Assembly (NCBI GenBank): GCA_018376005.1
Contig: JAHACE010000041.1
Span: forward strand, 1 to 6,129
Direction of reading: 5' to 3'
Source: Atopobium sp.
GTDB taxonomy: Bacteria; Actinomycetota; Coriobacteriia; Coriobacteriales; Atopobiaceae
Length of the DNA stretch: 6,129 bases
Shown one piece after another: positions 5,557-6,129 of the stretch. How positions within the stretch are numbered: the first letter of the stretch is position 1; every line of letters starts with the position of its first letter. The notes beneath the pieces were generated by a model. That model had not been told where the DNA came from, ran no database searches, and was given only the letters and a program-made list of their open reading frames with translations. Both the position numbers and the translations under genes were made by a program.

Positions 5557-6120
5557 GTGGCAACTATCAGCACCGCAGATTTCAAGAACGGCCTTGGTCT
5601 TAAGATTAACGATAAGTACTACACCATCGTTGAGTTCCAGCACGTAAAGCCAGGTAAGGGCGGCGCTTTTGTCCGCTATAAGATTCGTGATCTTCGCTCT
5701 GGCCGCGTTATTGATCAGACCTGCAACGCTGGTACCAAGTTTGAGAACGTTCTTCTGCTCACCAAAGAGATGCAGTACCTCTACAACGACGGTGAGTCCT
5801 TCTACTTCATGGACAACGAGACTTACGATCAGGTAGCTGTCCCTGCTGATTTCATTGGCGAGAAAAGCGTCTGGTTCAAGGAGAACGATAACGCACAGCT
5901 TCTCTATGCAGACACTGAGCTTCTTGGTGTTGAGCCTCCAATGTTCATTGAGGCAGAGATCACTGAGACTGATCCAGGCTTCAAGGGCGACACCGTTCAG
6001 GGTGGTACTAAGCCAGCAACTATTGAGACCGGTGCAACTCTTCAGGTTCCAATGTATCTGAACCAGGGTGAGCGCATTAAGGTTGACACTCGCGACGGCA
6101 AGTTTGTTTCTCGCGTTTAA
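5557..6120 (+). CDS. efp: Translation elongation factor P
   Basis: A 187-residue protein of normal length that binds between the P and E sites of stalled ribosomes and helps form peptide bonds at consecutive prolines. The N-terminal KOW-like domain (1-65) has the loop VKPGKGGAFVR (30-40) with Lys34 at the tip, the residue lysylated, hydroxylated or otherwise modified in some bacteria. Two OB-type domains follow (about 66-128 and 129-187), the last with the family signature KPATIETGATLQVPMYL. The GTG start gives the family N-terminus MATISTADFKNGL; the ribosome site (AAAAGAG, 5544-5550) is weak. The loop PGKGGA is close to the PGKGPA loop of actinobacterial EF-P that works unmodified, but whether this one is modified cannot be told. 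No modification gene lies in the window. efp commonly sits directly after pepQ; here the PTS operon separates them. Confidence 0.97.
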   Translation: MATISTADFKNGLGLKINDKYYTIVEFQHVKPGKGGAFVRYKIRDLRSGRVIDQTCNAGTKFENVLLLTKEMQYLYNDGESFYFMDNETYDQVAVPADFIGEKSVWFKENDNAQLLYADTELLGVEPPMFIEAEITETDPGFKGDTVQGGTKPATIETGATLQVPMYLNQGERIKVDTRDGKFVSRV

Positions 6121-6129
6121 TGCATTCTC

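Overview
The window looks like a chromosomal segment from a host-associated member of the Coriobacteriia (Atopobium/Lancefieldella/Olsenella type, phylum Actinomycetota). Three things suggest this. Base composition is balanced, and the intergenic stretch before the PTS genes is AT-rich. The frame 'aroB-like gene, Xaa-Pro peptidase, efp' is the order often seen in Gram-positive and actinobacterial genomes. The PTS proteins resemble the glucose/mannose transporters of lactic acid bacteria. The genus is inferred from memory of family sequences and was not tested by a search. All genes are on the + strand.

Region 1 (1-2183): the 3' end of a gene for a 3-dehydroquinate synthase (AroB)-fold protein, a 91-base gap that can form alternative hairpins, then a complete M24B metallopeptidase (pepQ) closed by a clear intrinsic terminator. 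The AroB-like protein keeps an open frame and the overall family pattern, but the NAD-binding glycine motif and every catalytic or metal-binding residue I could align are replaced. It looks like a pseudoenzyme, and is the most unusual item here.

Region 2 (2184-2371): an AT-rich regulatory stretch holding a perfect 14-bp inverted repeat, a possible promoter with a small palindrome over its -35, and a very strong ribosome binding site.

Region 3 (2372-5510): a mannose-family phosphotransferase operon in the order EIIAB, EIIC, EIID, then a DUF956/ManO protein. Phosphate would pass from HPr to His9 of the IIA domain, then to His179 of the IIB domain, then to the sugar carried by the IIC-IID membrane complex. 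The short hairpin-plus-T-run after manZ overlaps the manZ stop codon and may reduce transcription into manO. EIID appears to lack the last hydrophobic segment found in relatives.

Region 4 (5511-6129): a 46-base gap without a clear terminator, then a complete efp gene (elongation factor P). In the common arrangement efp directly follows pepQ, so the PTS operon looks like an insertion between two genes that are usually neighbours. I found no mobile element, CRISPR array, tRNA or rRNA.
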